DNA from: CAYZIC01 sp964478335
GTDB lineage: Bacteria > Verrucomicrobiota > Kiritimatiellia > RFP12 > DVOR01
Reading direction: 5' to 3'
Assembly (NCBI GenBank): GCA_964478335.1
Contig: CAYZIC010000033.1
Location: forward strand, 1 to 23,056
DNA length: 23,056 nucleotides
The notes beneath the pieces are model-generated. The model saw only the letters and a list, made by a program, of their open reading frames with translations, was not told where the DNA came from and did no database searches. The stretch's first letter is position 1. The number at the start of each line of letters is the position of its first letter. A program made the translations under genes and the position numbers. This document shows positions 14,782 to 22,833 of the stretch, piece by piece.

Positions 14782-17700
14782 ATGTATCTAAAGCAACTCG
14801 AAATCCAAGGCTTCAAATCTTTTGCAGATCGCACACGGCTCACCTTTGAGCCGGGGATGATTGCGATTGTCGGGCCAAATGGCTGCGGCAAGAGCAATGT
14901 CTCGGACGCGATCCGTTGGGTCTTGGGCGAACAGCGCCCGTCGGCGTTGCGGTGTGGTAAGATGCAGGATTTGATCTTTAATGGGACCGACTCGCGTAAG
15001 CCGGTGGGCATGGCGGAGGTTTCGCTGGTCTTTAGCGATTGCGAAAAGGTCTTGGGCACCGACTACAATGAGGTGACAATCACGCGCCGGGTGCACCGCA
15101 CGGGTGAGAATCTCTATTTCCTCAACAAGGTGCAGTGTCGTCTCAAGGATCTGCAGCGGCTCTTTATGGGCACGGGTGTGGGTACGACCTCTTATTCGGT
15201 GATGGCGCAGGGGCAGATCGATGCGATCTTGTCCTCGAAGCCTGAGGACCGCCGGGCGGTCTTTGAGGAGGCGGCGGGTGTCACCAAGTTTAAGGCCGAC
15301 CGTAAGGAGGCCATGCGCAAGATCGAACAGACCGAGGCGAATTTGACGCGCCTGGAGGATATTTTGCGCGAGGTCGCTCGCCAGATCGCTAGCTTGCAGC
15401 GGCAGGCCGAAAAGGCTGAGCAGTTTAAGCGTCTCCAAGCGCAGCTCCAGGAGCTCGACTTGGCGGTGAATACACTGCGTATGAGGGCTTTTGAGGAGCA
15501 GATCGCTGGCGCGGCAATCGATTTGGCCGCTGAGCAGGGCAAGATCTCTCAGTATCAGCAGGCCAATGAGGAGCTTGCGGTGCAGATTGCCTCGGTCGAG
15601 GCGCAAATGGCTGAGGCGGAGGCGCAGATCAATGTCCTGACCGAATCGCTGGCTCAGGCTCGCGCCAAGCAGACGCGCGCTGATGAGATCATCCGTACCA
15701 ATACGCAGCGTATTCAGGAGTATGAGCTTTGGCTCAAACGCGATGCCGCCGAATGCGACGAACTGCGCACCCAAAGCCTCGCCTCGACTGAGTCTCCTGA
15801 TGCGGAGGCGGCAATCGATTTGGAGGCCTTTGAAGAGGAGGCGCTGGTTGCGGAGCAGGATATGGAGGAGGCGCAGGCGAACTTTGACGACCACCAGCAA
15901 ACGTTGGTCGGTCTGCGTGATCGGCTGGCTCATGCTCGCGATCGCCAGTTGGCGGTCGAGCACCATTTGACGACTTGCCAAGGGCAGTTGGTGGACTTTG
16001 AGCGGCGCCAACGCGAAGCGCTCGCCAAGCACCAGGAGCTCTTGCTCAAGCAAGAAGAATCCGCCGCACGGCAAGTGCTGGCTGATGAGACATTTGAGCA
16101 GGCTCAAGAAGCCTTTGACCTCGCGCAGGAAACCATTGAGCTGGCGCGAGAGGAATTGATTGAGGTCGATGAGTCGCGCAGTTATCGCGCGGCTGACCTC
16201 CAAGAAAAGCAAGCCGCTCGCGAGGCTCTACTCTCGAGTCGTACGGCATTGCTGGCTAAGATTGATGTGCTCTCTGCGCCGTTGGCTGATCAAGCGGGGG
16301 CGGCGTTGTCGCGATTGCTCGATCCCGCAAATCCCCTGGGTGTGGCATCGGGAGATCTGGTGGGAGCCTTTGCCGATGTGATCGGCCTCAAGGCTGATGC
16401 GCCTGCCATTTTGGCGACGGTCTTTGGCCCTTGGGCGGGTGCCATGGTGGTCGCTGATGCAGACGCTGCCAAACGGGTTTTGGCGCGATTGACAGGCGAG
16501 GCTGCAGGCCTCGCAGTCGACTTGCTCGTCGCACAGACTCCAAGCACCGCTGCATCCCACCCGCTCGAATCATGGGTCCGCTGTGAGGAGGCTCTTAAGC
16601 CGCTGGTACGGCGTCTCTTGGCGCAGGACACATTGCTCGATGGCATGACGAGCCTTTCGCCGGATGGGGATATTCGCCGCCATCCTGTGATGGATCGTCA
16701 GGATCCCTTGATGCGTCAAGGCTTGGTCGATGAGCTCGAATCCCAGTTGGCGCAGATCGAGGCGCAGATCACCACGGCCGATGGCGAGATTGCTCGCATT
16801 GAGGCGGAGATCGATGCCATGACCAGCCAATGGAATCGCGCCAAACAGGCCCTCGAAAAGGCCCAGCATACCCTCGCCCAAACAGAGGCGGTCTTGACCG
16901 TGGCCAAGCGGGGCGCAATCCAAGCCCGCGAAGAGGCTCTTCGGCAGGCGGATGCCTTTGCCGCATGGCAGTCGACCAGCGAGGGCGCCCTCCAAGATCG
17001 CGATGCGCTGCAGCAAGCTCTCGTAGCTGATGAAGCCCAGCGCGAAGAGATCGTCAAGCTGCTCGCTCAGGGCAACCAAGAGCAAACTGCACTCGAAGCC
17101 GCCACCGCAGTCCTTTCGTCGCGCTTGACCGAGGCGCGCATTCGTTGCGCGGGGATCAATCAGCAACGTAACCATCTAACCGCTCAGCGCGAAGCCCAAC
17201 AGCGCCGCATCGAGGATATCAAGCGCACCATTGCCGCTCGCGAAGCCTCCATGCAGACTTACCATCAAGCCATTGCCAAGCTCCAGCAGGAAATCGCCGA
17301 CTTGACTCAAGCTCAAGCCCCCATGGATGAGGAAAATCAATCCATCGTCTCCGCCATCGAGGCGGTGCGTGCCCATAAGCAAGCACTCGACCAAACCCGT
17401 CAAGCGCACTTCGCATCCTCTAAGGAGAATGCCCTCTGTGCCGAGCGCAGCCAACAAACCGCCTCCAAGCTCGAGGTCGCCTTGGCCGAAGCCCGCCTCA
17501 AGCGCCACACCCTCCTCGAACGCCTCTGCGCAGACTATGCCTTGACCGAGCAGACCCTGCCGCCACCACCAGAAACCCTCCCGATGCCAGAGGACGAATG
17601 CGATGCGACCATCGCCAAACTGACTGCGCAGATCGCAGCGCTCGGATCGGTCAACCTCTTGGCGATCCAGGAATTTGAGGCGCTTCAAGAGCGTCAGGCA

Positions 17701-18237
17701 TTTATGCAAGGCCAGTATGATGATTTGATGCTTAGCAAAACGCAAATCCTCGACCTCATTCAGACCATCAATACCACCTCGGGTCAGCGCTTTAGAGATA
17801 CCTTTAACCAAGCGAACGCCAACTTCTCGGCGATGTTTTCCAGGCTTTTTCATGGGGGTGAGGCAAAGTTGATCCTCCTCGAAAACAAAGAGGACCCCTT
17901 AGAGTGCGGCATCGACATCATCGCCCGCCCCCCAGGCAAAAAGCCCCAAACCATCTCGCTACTCTCAGGTGGTGAACGCACCATGACTGCAGTTTCATTG
18001 CTCTTTGCAATCTTCCTAATCAAGCCGGCGCCATTCTGCCTCTTAGACGAATTGGATGCTGCGTTGGACGATTCAAATATCGGCCGCTTCGTAGCGGCCC
18101 TTAAGGACTTTCTTGTCCATTCTCAATTCTTAATCATCACACACAATCAGCACACGATTGCTGGTTCGGACATCGTCTACGGTATTACCATGCCCGAAAA
18201 GGGCATCTCCAAAGCCCTCTCCATCAAGCTCGGCTAG
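14782..18237 (+). CDS. smc: Chromosome segregation and condensation ATPase SMC
   Basis: SMC dimerises and, with ScpA and ScpB, organises and separates the chromosome. The 1151-residue length is normal. Head parts are at both ends: Walker A GPNGCGKSN at residues 31-39, then the R-loop/Q-loop region with VLGEQRPSALR; the signature LLSGGERTMTAVSLLFAIF at about 1060 and Walker B FCLLDELDAALDD at about 1085-1096. Between them are two long heptad-rich coiled coils (about 165-490 and 660-985) around a hinge at about 500-650. The hinge keeps FADVIGL and AMVVADADAAKRVL but its first glycine patch looks divergent. The start MYLKQLEIQGFKSF is the family's usual one, so ATG 14782 is secure even though no SD precedes it. 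It is 5 nt from the restriction gene, with no promoter seen between, and is likely co-transcribed and translationally coupled. The GTC/CTC-rich codon style matches the rest of the chromosome. Confidence 0.97.
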   Translation: MYLKQLEIQGFKSFADRTRLTFEPGMIAIVGPNGCGKSNVSDAIRWVLGEQRPSALRCGKMQDLIFNGTDSRKPVGMAEVSLVFSDCEKVLGTDYNEVTITRRVHRTGENLYFLNKVQCRLKDLQRLFMGTGVGTTSYSVMAQGQIDAILSSKPEDRRAVFEEAAGVTKFKADRKEAMRKIEQTEANLTRLEDILREVARQIASLQRQAEKAEQFKRLQAQLQELDLAVNTLRMRAFEEQIAGAAIDLAAEQGKISQYQQANEELAVQIASVEAQMAEAEAQINVLTESLAQARAKQTRADEIIRTNTQRIQEYELWLKRDAAECDELRTQSLASTESPDAEAAIDLEAFEEEALVAEQDMEEAQANFDDHQQTLVGLRDRLAHARDRQLAVEHHLTTCQGQLVDFERRQREALAKHQELLLKQEESAARQVLADETFEQAQEAFDLAQETIELAREELIEVDESRSYRAADLQEKQAAREALLSSRTALLAKIDVLSAPLADQAGAALSRLLDPANPLGVASGDLVGAFADVIGLKADAPAILATVFGPWAGAMVVADADAAKRVLARLTGEAAGLAVDLLVAQTPSTAASHPLESWVRCEEALKPLVRRLLAQDTLLDGMTSLSPDGDIRRHPVMDRQDPLMRQGLVDELESQLAQIEAQITTADGEIARIEAEIDAMTSQWNRAKQALEKAQHTLAQTEAVLTVAKRGAIQAREEALRQADAFAAWQSTSEGALQDRDALQQALVADEAQREEIVKLLAQGNQEQTALEAATAVLSSRLTEARIRCAGINQQRNHLTAQREAQQRRIEDIKRTIAAREASMQTYHQAIAKLQQEIADLTQAQAPMDEENQSIVSAIEAVRAHKQALDQTRQAHFASSKENALCAERSQQTASKLEVALAEARLKRHTLLERLCADYALTEQTLPPPPETLPMPEDECDATIAKLTAQIAALGSVNLLAIQEFEALQERQAFMQGQYDDLMLSKTQILDLIQTINTTSGQRFRDTFNQANANFSAMFSRLFHGGEAKLILLENKEDPLECGIDIIARPPGKKPQTISLLSGGERTMTAVSLLFAIFLIKPAPFCLLDELDAALDDSNIGRFVAALKDFLVHSQFLIITHNQHTIAGSDIVYGITMPEKGISKALSIKLG

Positions 18238-18417
18238 GGACTGCCAGATGTCTCCCGCTGAGAGGCGGAGTGCGCAGAGAGCACTGCCAGATGGACACGG
18301 TCGCCTGCGTCGGGCGGTCAGCGTGGGGGATTGGGGAGCTCGGGTCAGGGACATTGGGTGCTCGCCGCCCCAAACCCTGGCAGGCCATCCCTGCGGTCGG
18401 CCTATGATAGGGGGCTA

Positions 18418-18463
18418 GGGCGAGGGTCGCCTCCCACCCCTATAACCCCTAGCCAGACGTGGC
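18418..18463. repeat. Dispersed repeat module A, copy 2
   Basis: It matches 861-905, sharing the start GGGCGAGGGTCGCCTCCCA and AGCCAGACGTG, with weaker similarity (GTCCGGC) continuing to about 18470. The copies differ by a few substitutions in the linker and one extra base. Confidence 0.8.
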
Positions 18464-18489
18464 AGTCCGGCGACAGGACAAAATAAACG

Positions 18490-18532
18490 GCAGGGGCAAG
18501 CCCCTGCTTGCTTACGGCTTGGTGCCGTAAGC
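18490..18532. repeat. Two adjacent hairpins in the smc-rpe gap
   Basis: GCAGGGGC-AA-GCCCCTGC (18490-18507, effective loop 4 nt) is followed by GCTTACGGC-TTGGT-GCCGTAAGC (18510-18532), a perfect 9-bp stem. They could serve as a rho-independent-like barrier or mRNA stabiliser for the convergent transcripts, but there is no T-run. Confidence 0.6.
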
Positions 18533-18687
18533 CGCTCGCTGCGCTCGCTAGGATTGGTCAGGGGCGGTGGATCGAGTCAGGGGTATGGGCGGGCTGGTGT
18601 GGATGGTGGTGGCGTGAGGCTATGATCAGCTAACGCCAGCGAGTTACCCAAATCCCAAACTCTAACTCCTAAAATCCTCAAGGCTCT

Positions 18688-19329
18688 CTAGCTGCGGAGG
18701 TCTACGATGGCTTGGGCCATGTCTGCTTGCTTAAAGAGGTAGCTGCCGGCGACGAGTTGGTTGGCGCCTGCTGCAATGGCTTGGCGGCCGGTTTCGCCAT
18801 TGATGCCGCCGTCGACCATGATGTCGATGGTGGGGGCTGCTTGGCGGATTTGGGTGATTTTGGGGAGGACGTCAGCAATGAATGATTGGCCGCCGTATCC
18901 AGGGAAAACGGTCATGCAGAGGACTTCGTCAATGCAATCGAGGTAGGGGAGGATTGCTTCTGCGGGGGTGTCTGGATTGAGGGCAAGGCCTACGCGCACG
19001 CCGCGGTCGTGGATCATTTGCGCAAGGGCGCGTACGTCGGGGTTGACCTCGATGTGAAATTGGATGGTGGTGGAGCCTTGGTCGATGAATTTGGGAGCGA
19101 AAAAGGCTGGATCGGTCACCATGAGGTGGGTGTTGATGGGGTAGCCCTCGGGGAGGTATTTCTTGGCCATGGCGCAGGTGTCTGGGCCGAAGCTGAGGTT
19201 GGGGACGAAGTGGCCGTCCATGATATCGAGGTGGAGGGCATCGGCACCCGAGGTGACGACGCGGGTGCAGGCGTCGGCAAGGTAACCATTGTTAGCGGCG
19301 AGGAGGGAGGGGAGGATTTGGATCTGCAT
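18688..19329 (-). CDS. rpe: Ribulose-phosphate 3-epimerase
   Basis: Rpe interconverts D-ribulose 5-phosphate and D-xylulose 5-phosphate in the pentose phosphate pathway. The 213-residue protein is a TIM barrel with the family motifs in order: ILPSLLAAN at the start, LHLDIMDGHFVPNLSFG with a metal-site His and Asp, THLMV, VFPGYGGQSF, DIMVDGGIN and AGSYLF near the end. Length is normal (about 220). It starts 10 nt after the queC stop and is the last gene of the queF-queC-rpe unit. The SD is weak (AGAGA). No terminator is visible after it. The close relative allulose-phosphate epimerase is possible but less likely. Confidence 0.93.
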   Translation of the reverse strand: MQIQILPSLLAANNGYLADACTRVVTSGADALHLDIMDGHFVPNLSFGPDTCAMAKKYLPEGYPINTHLMVTDPAFFAPKFIDQGSTTIQFHIEVNPDVRALAQMIHDRGVRVGLALNPDTPAEAILPYLDCIDEVLCMTVFPGYGGQSFIADVLPKITQIRQAAPTIDIMVDGGINGETGRQAIAAGANQLVAGSYLFKQADMAQAIVDLRS

Positions 19330-19339
19330 GGAGGGGTCT

Positions 19340-20002
19340 CTATTTTGATGCGAGGTATTCGGCGAGGCCTTGGCTGCGTAATTTGCAGGCGGGACATTCG
19401 CCGCAGCCGTCGCCAGGTGTGCCGTTGTAGCAGGTGAGGGTACGGGTACGGATGAAGTCGAGCTTGCCGAGTGAATCGGCCAGTGCCCAGACTTCGGCCT
19501 TGGTGAGGTGTTGGAGTGGGGCTATGATTTGGCAATCCCACGCCATGGCGAGGTTGATTGAGTCATTCATTGATTTGACAAAGACTTCGCGGCAGTCTGG
19601 ATAGCCGCTGTAGTCGGCATCGCTGACGCCGATGATCAGACGATTGATCGATTGACTCTTGGCATAGACTGCGGCCATCAGGAGAAAGAGGGCGTTGCGG
19701 CCTTCGACAAAGGTATTGGGCGCAATGGCACCGGGGGCCTTATCAATCGGGGTGGTAGTATCCATGAGGGCATTGTGGGTGAGCTCTTTGTACCAGGTGG
19801 CATCCATGATCTTATGGTCGGCGATGTGGAGCTCTTGGGCGATCTCTTGGGCGATCTCGACCTCGAGCTTGTGGCGCTGGCCATAGTCAAAGGTAATGGC
19901 GTGCACGGCATCGGCACCATAGGTGTCGATGGCTTGTAGGAGACAGGTGGTGCTGTCTTGCCCACCCGAAAAGATCACCAATACGTGTTGCTGTGCATTC
20001 AT
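19340..20002 (-). CDS. queC: 7-cyano-7-deazaguanine (preQ0) synthase
   Basis: QueC converts 7-carboxy-7-deazaguanine and ammonia to preQ0 using ATP, on the route to queuosine in tRNA. The 220-residue protein has the PP-loop SGGQDSTTCL near residue 12, FDYGQRHKLE, and FVEGRNALFLL. Near the C-terminus it has the zinc-binding pattern C-x8-C-x2-C-x2-C, in CYNGTPGDGCGECPAC. The start codon overlaps the queF stop by one base (TAATG), so the two are translationally coupled. That adjacency matches the pathway, since QueF uses the QueC product. queD and queE are not in this window. Confidence 0.95.
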   Translation of the reverse strand: MNAQQHVLVIFSGGQDSTTCLLQAIDTYGADAVHAITFDYGQRHKLEVEIAQEIAQELHIADHKIMDATWYKELTHNALMDTTTPIDKAPGAIAPNTFVEGRNALFLLMAAVYAKSQSINRLIIGVSDADYSGYPDCREVFVKSMNDSINLAMAWDCQIIAPLQHLTKAEVWALADSLGKLDFIRTRTLTCYNGTPGDGCGECPACKLRSQGLAEYLASK

Positions 20003-21078
20003 TAGCGATTATCCACTCGCTCGAGATTGATGTCGTGCATGACTAGGCGCTTGCGGGCGATTTCCTCAAAGGGGGTGCTCGGGCGGCCGTAGTTGCAATA
20101 GGGGTCGATTGAAATCCCACCACGGGGCAAGAATTTGCCGGTGATCTCGATGTAGCGCGGGCTCATGAGCTTGATGAGGTCTTTCATAATCAGATTGACG
20201 CAGTCTTCATGAAATGCCCCATGGTTGCGGAACCCAAATAGGTAAAGCTTGAGCGATTTGCTCTCGACCATCAATTTGTCTGGGATATACGAGATGTAGA
20301 TCGTGGCAAAGTCTGGCTGGCCGGTGATTGGGCAGAGGCTGGTGAATTCTGGACAGTTAAACTTGACCCAATAGTCATTGTCTTGGTGCTTATTGATAAA
20401 GGTCTCAAGACGCGCTGGCGAATAGGTATCAGAGTAGACCGTCTGCTTGGCACCCAAGAGGGTGAGGTTTTCGGCACCTTTGGGTGCTGGGGGCGGCTCG
20501 GGTGTCATCAATGCCTCTCGGTCGGCTTGTCGTGATTGCTGCGTGACCTTAATTGCGGTTGGGTCGGGTGCTAAGCCTTGATGAATCGGCATCAACGGCA
20601 ATACGGGGCTTGTGTCGCGATTGTCGCGGTAGTCTCCACGATCATTGCGGCGATTACGGTCATTGCGGTCATTGCGGTCATTGCGACGATTGCGATTGCG
20701 GCGATCATTGTAGCGGTCTCCACGATCGGTGCGATCGTGGCGGTCACCACGGTCGTTGCGTGGCTGGCGGTTGTCCTCAGCAGGCGCTGGGGCTGCCTCT
20801 TGCTGAGGAGCAGGTGCCGTCGCAACCTTAGCCTCGGGAGCTGGTGCAGGCTTGACATCGGCCTCGGGGGCTGGGGTCGGCTTGACCTCGACTACGGGGG
20901 ATTGCGCAGGTTGAGCAATCGCCACAGAAGCCGGTGCGGCTATTGCTGGGGCTGGAGTGGTTTCTGCGGCGGCTTTTTTGGTAGAGGTTCTGGGGGCACG
21001 AGGCTTTTTAGCGGGTGCTTTGGCGACGCGGGTGACGCGTTTGGTGGGTTTCTTTTCCACGGGAGATTCTTCGGCCAT
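20002..21078 (-). CDS. queF: NADPH-dependent preQ0 reductase QueF with a long basic disordered N-terminal extension
   Basis: QueF reduces the nitrile of preQ0 to the aminomethyl group of preQ1. The catalytic part is residues 191-358 and matches the single-domain type in size (168 residues). It has LTLLG with YSPARLETF, the thioimide Cys249 in SLCPITGQPDF with Asp256 seven residues later, and ESKSLKLYLFGFRNHGAFHED with His290 and Glu291. In front is an extension of about 190 residues: residues 1-40 are Lys/Arg/Ala/Pro-rich, then Pro/Ala/Val/Glu repeats to about 105, then a Arg/Asp/Asn-rich block (DRNDRNDRNRRND) to about 157. Such tails are normally seen on RNA helicases and RNases, not on QueF. 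The long start has AAGGA 6 nt upstream and a very good promoter. An internal ATG at 20508, with GAGAGG 5 nt before it, could also make a normal-size QueF. Confidence 0.93.
   Translation of the reverse strand: MAEESPVEKKPTKRVTRVAKAPAKKPRAPRTSTKKAAAETTPAPAIAAPASVAIAQPAQSPVVEVKPTPAPEADVKPAPAPEAKVATAPAPQQEAAPAPAEDNRQPRNDRGDRHDRTDRGDRYNDRRNRNRRNDRNDRNDRNRRNDRGDYRDNRDTSPVLPLMPIHQGLAPDPTAIKVTQQSRQADREALMTPEPPPAPKGAENLTLLGAKQTVYSDTYSPARLETFINKHQDNDYWVKFNCPEFTSLCPITGQPDFATIYISYIPDKLMVESKSLKLYLFGFRNHGAFHEDCVNLIMKDLIKLMSPRYIEITGKFLPRGGISIDPYCNYGRPSTPFEEIARKRLVMHDINLERVDNR
20514..20519 (-). promoter_or_regulatory. Internal Shine-Dalgarno-like site in queF
   Basis: On the - strand GAGAGG is followed after 5 nt by ATG (20508-20506), codon 191 of the long frame. 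Starting there gives 168 residues (TPEPPPAPKGAENLTLLG after Met), the length of a normal single-domain QueF. Whether it is used is unknown. Confidence 0.4.
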
Positions 21079-21112
21079 AGGGATTCCTTATAAGTCCTTA
21101 AAAACGCCCCCT

Positions 21113-21141
21113 AGTATACGACAAATGGCGCTAAAAGTCAA
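21113..21141 (-). promoter_or_regulatory. Strong predicted promoter for queF-queC-rpe
   Basis: Read on the - strand, TTGACT (21141-21136), a 17-bp spacer and TATACT (21118-21113) make a near-consensus promoter, about 35 nt before the queF ATG at 21078. I looked for a preQ1-type aptamer in the short leader and found none; the leader is too short for one. Confidence 0.8.
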
Positions 21142-21230
21142 TAGCGCACTGAGATTATTTAGCGTCGCACTCTGTGTGCTCGACTCAACAGGGTGCGACG
21201 CCTCCCAAATTTTTAATCTCCTCTCCCAAC

Positions 21231-21261
21231 AAAAAAGCCCTGCTGGAGGGCAGGGCTTTTT
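21231..21261 (-). terminator. Intrinsic terminator after guaA
   Basis: AAAAAGCCCTGC (21232-21243) and GCAGGGCTTTTT (21250-21261) form a 12-bp stem with a 6-nt loop. Read on the - strand it ends in TTTTTT. It begins 24 nt after the guaA stop. Confidence 0.9.
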
Positions 21262-21284
21262 GATTTGGATCACGCAGTTGCGGC

Positions 21285-22556
21285 TTATTCCCATTCGATG
21301 GTTGATGGCGGCTTGCTGGTGATGTCGTAGACGATGCGGTTGACGTCGGCGACGTTGTCGGTGATTGCTGCGGAGACTTCTGCGAGGAAGCTAAAGGGCA
21401 ATTCGACAAACTTGGCGGTCATGAAGTCTGTGGTCTTGACCGCGCGCAAGGCAACGGTGTAACCATAGGTGCGTGCATCGTCCTTGACACCGACAGAACG
21501 CAATCCCGTGAGGACGGCGAAGAATTGGTTGGCGTCTTTTTCGTAGCCGCTCTTGGCCATTGCGTCACGGAAGATCGCATCGGCATCGCGAAGGGTGTCG
21601 AGCTTGTCCTTGGTGAGCTCGCCTAGGCAGCGAACGGCAAGACCTGGGCCAGGGAAAGGTTGGCGTTGGACCATGTATTCTGGGAGGCCGAGAGCAGAGC
21701 CGACGCGGCGGACTTCATCCTTAAAGAGGTACTTGAGTGGCTCAATGATACCCTTGAAGTCGATGCGTTCGGGGAGGCCGCCGACGTTGTGGTGGGATTT
21801 AACAGCTTTGCCGCCGTCCCAGCCGCTTTCGATGATATCTGGATAGATGGTGCCTTGGACGAAGTAGTCGAGCTGGCCGAGTTTGCGGGCTTCTTCTTCG
21901 AAGATACGGATGAATTCTTCGCCGATGATTTTGCGCTTGGTTTCGGGCTCGGTGACGCCTTTGAGCTTGTCGAGGTAGCGTTGCTCAGCATCGACAGCGA
22001 TGAGGTTGACACCGAGTTGGTCGCGAAAGATGGTGGAGACTTGCTTGGGCTCATCCTTACGCATAAAGCCGTGGTCGACAAAGACGCAGGTGAGCTGCGG
22101 GCCGAGGGCCTTGTGGAGGAGGGCTGCGCAGACGGATGAGTCGACACCACCAGAGAGGGCGAGGAGGGCGTGCTTGTCGCCGACTTGTTCGCGGATCTGA
22201 GCGATGGATTCATTGATGAAGCATTCGGTTGTCCAGTCTTGCTTGAGGCCGGCTTGGGCGACGAGGGCGGTGGTCAGGGCGTCTTGGGTGCAGGGGTTTT
22301 CTGCCAAGTCCACAATCGGTAGATTGAGGGATGCGATGTCGGCGGTTGCTTCAAGGCCGAGGGTTCTTTCGCCGCAAGCTGCGCCTCTTTGGAGGACGAT
22401 GGCTTTGGGGGCGAGTTTCTGGATGCGGTCGATGGTAGCGGTGTAGGGGAGCACTTCGCAATAGATATTGATTGCGCGGATTTCCTTGGCTGCCATTTGT
22501 GCGTTGATTGCGCCAAAGTCGAGAACGACGACGCATTCGTGATTCGTAGTGGTCAT
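21285..22556 (-). CDS. guaA: GMP synthase with a reduced, catalytically incomplete glutaminase domain
   Basis: GuaA makes GMP from XMP with ATP and an amino group, normally from glutamine. The start is ATG 22556, fixed by AGGAGG 8 nt upstream; the frame is open to 22649 but unrelated there. This gives 423 residues against about 520 in the family. The ATP-pyrophosphatase part is complete: SGGVDSS (residues 135-141), VFVDHGFMRKDE, KRKIIGEEFIRIFE, QGTIYPDIIESG, KSHHNVGGLPE, RQPFPGPGLAVR, and the dimer domain ending PPSTIEWE. The glutaminase domain is only about 105 residues instead of about 200. It starts normally (VVVLDFG, AQMAAKEIRA) but the oxyanion glycine patch SGGP is replaced by QRGA, the nucleophile motif G-x-C-x-G is missing, and the His/Glu (HPE) segment is gone. 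It rejoins the family at QDWTTECFINESIAQIREQVG. It should therefore depend on free ammonia or a partner glutaminase. Confidence 0.93.
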   Translation of the reverse strand: MTTTNHECVVVLDFGAINAQMAAKEIRAINIYCEVLPYTATIDRIQKLAPKAIVLQRGAACGERTLGLEATADIASLNLPIVDLAENPCTQDALTTALVAQAGLKQDWTTECFINESIAQIREQVGDKHALLALSGGVDSSVCAALLHKALGPQLTCVFVDHGFMRKDEPKQVSTIFRDQLGVNLIAVDAEQRYLDKLKGVTEPETKRKIIGEEFIRIFEEEARKLGQLDYFVQGTIYPDIIESGWDGGKAVKSHHNVGGLPERIDFKGIIEPLKYLFKDEVRRVGSALGLPEYMVQRQPFPGPGLAVRCLGELTKDKLDTLRDADAIFRDAMAKSGYEKDANQFFAVLTGLRSVGVKDDARTYGYTVALRAVKTTDFMTAKFVELPFSFLAEVSAAITDNVADVNRIVYDITSKPPSTIEWE

Positions 22557-22564
22557 AGTAAAAA

Positions 22565-22570
22565 CCTCCT
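22565..22570 (-). promoter_or_regulatory. Consensus Shine-Dalgarno that sets the guaA start
   Basis: AGGAGG on the - strand, followed by 8 nt and the ATG at 22556. It excludes a longer reading frame of guaA from 22649. Confidence 0.85.
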
Positions 22571-22596
22571 GATAGGATTTCCAATAAAGGCCACTT

Positions 22597-22625
22597 AGTA
22601 TAGCGTATTGCGCTTGGGATTGAAA
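22597..22625 (-). promoter_or_regulatory. Candidate promoter of guaA
   Basis: On the - strand, TATACT (22602-22597) is a near-consensus -10. At 17 bp upstream the -35 is TTTCAA, which is weak. The leader to the ATG is about 35 nt. Confidence 0.45.
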
Positions 22626-22833
22626 GCGAAAAATGCATAAATGTGGCAAAAAAATGCATGAAGGGGCTATTTTGTAGGATTCTGGGGTCTCTATGAGGTA
22701 TAATGGGGTGTCTTTGACGTGTGTGAGGGGATTGCTGGTGGGGTGGGGAGAGTGATTTAGAGGGTCTATCTTTGATAAGTAATTGATTTATTGTCTTAGA
22801 GCGAGGGAAATGGTAGATTTTTCACTTTCCTAG

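Larger units (their letters stand above)
18238..18687. other. Convergent gene-free gap between smc and rpe
   Basis: This 450-bp stretch has no gene I can support. It contains a direct repeat ACTGCCAGATG (18240-18250 and 18283-18293), module A copy 2 (18418-18463), two adjacent hairpins (18490-18507 and 18510-18532) and a word related to the 21-bp array (GCTCGCTGCGCTCGCT near 18534). No T-run terminator is seen for either smc or rpe. Confidence 0.75.

Noticed and set aside
14788..16212. Long antisense open frame (474 codons) over the 5' part of smc
   Set aside because: Shadow of the coiled-coil coding region; Leu/Arg-rich translation without motifs.
21079..21112. preQ1 riboswitch in the queF leader
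   Set aside because: The predicted leader is only about 35 nt, without the required C-rich pseudoknot hairpin and A-rich tail.
22238..22556. Frameshift explaining the shortened GuaA glutaminase domain
   Set aside because: The frame is continuous from a strong SD to the synthetase domain, and I could not find the missing nucleophile or HPE segment in another frame nearby.
22557..22649. Longer guaA start
   Set aside because: A consensus AGGAGG sits 8 nt before ATG 22556, and the extra residues do not match GuaA and cover the likely promoter.
22699..22704. TATAAT on the + strand as a promoter
   Set aside because: No acceptable -35 at 16-18 bp and no gene downstream before the separate strong tRNA promoter.
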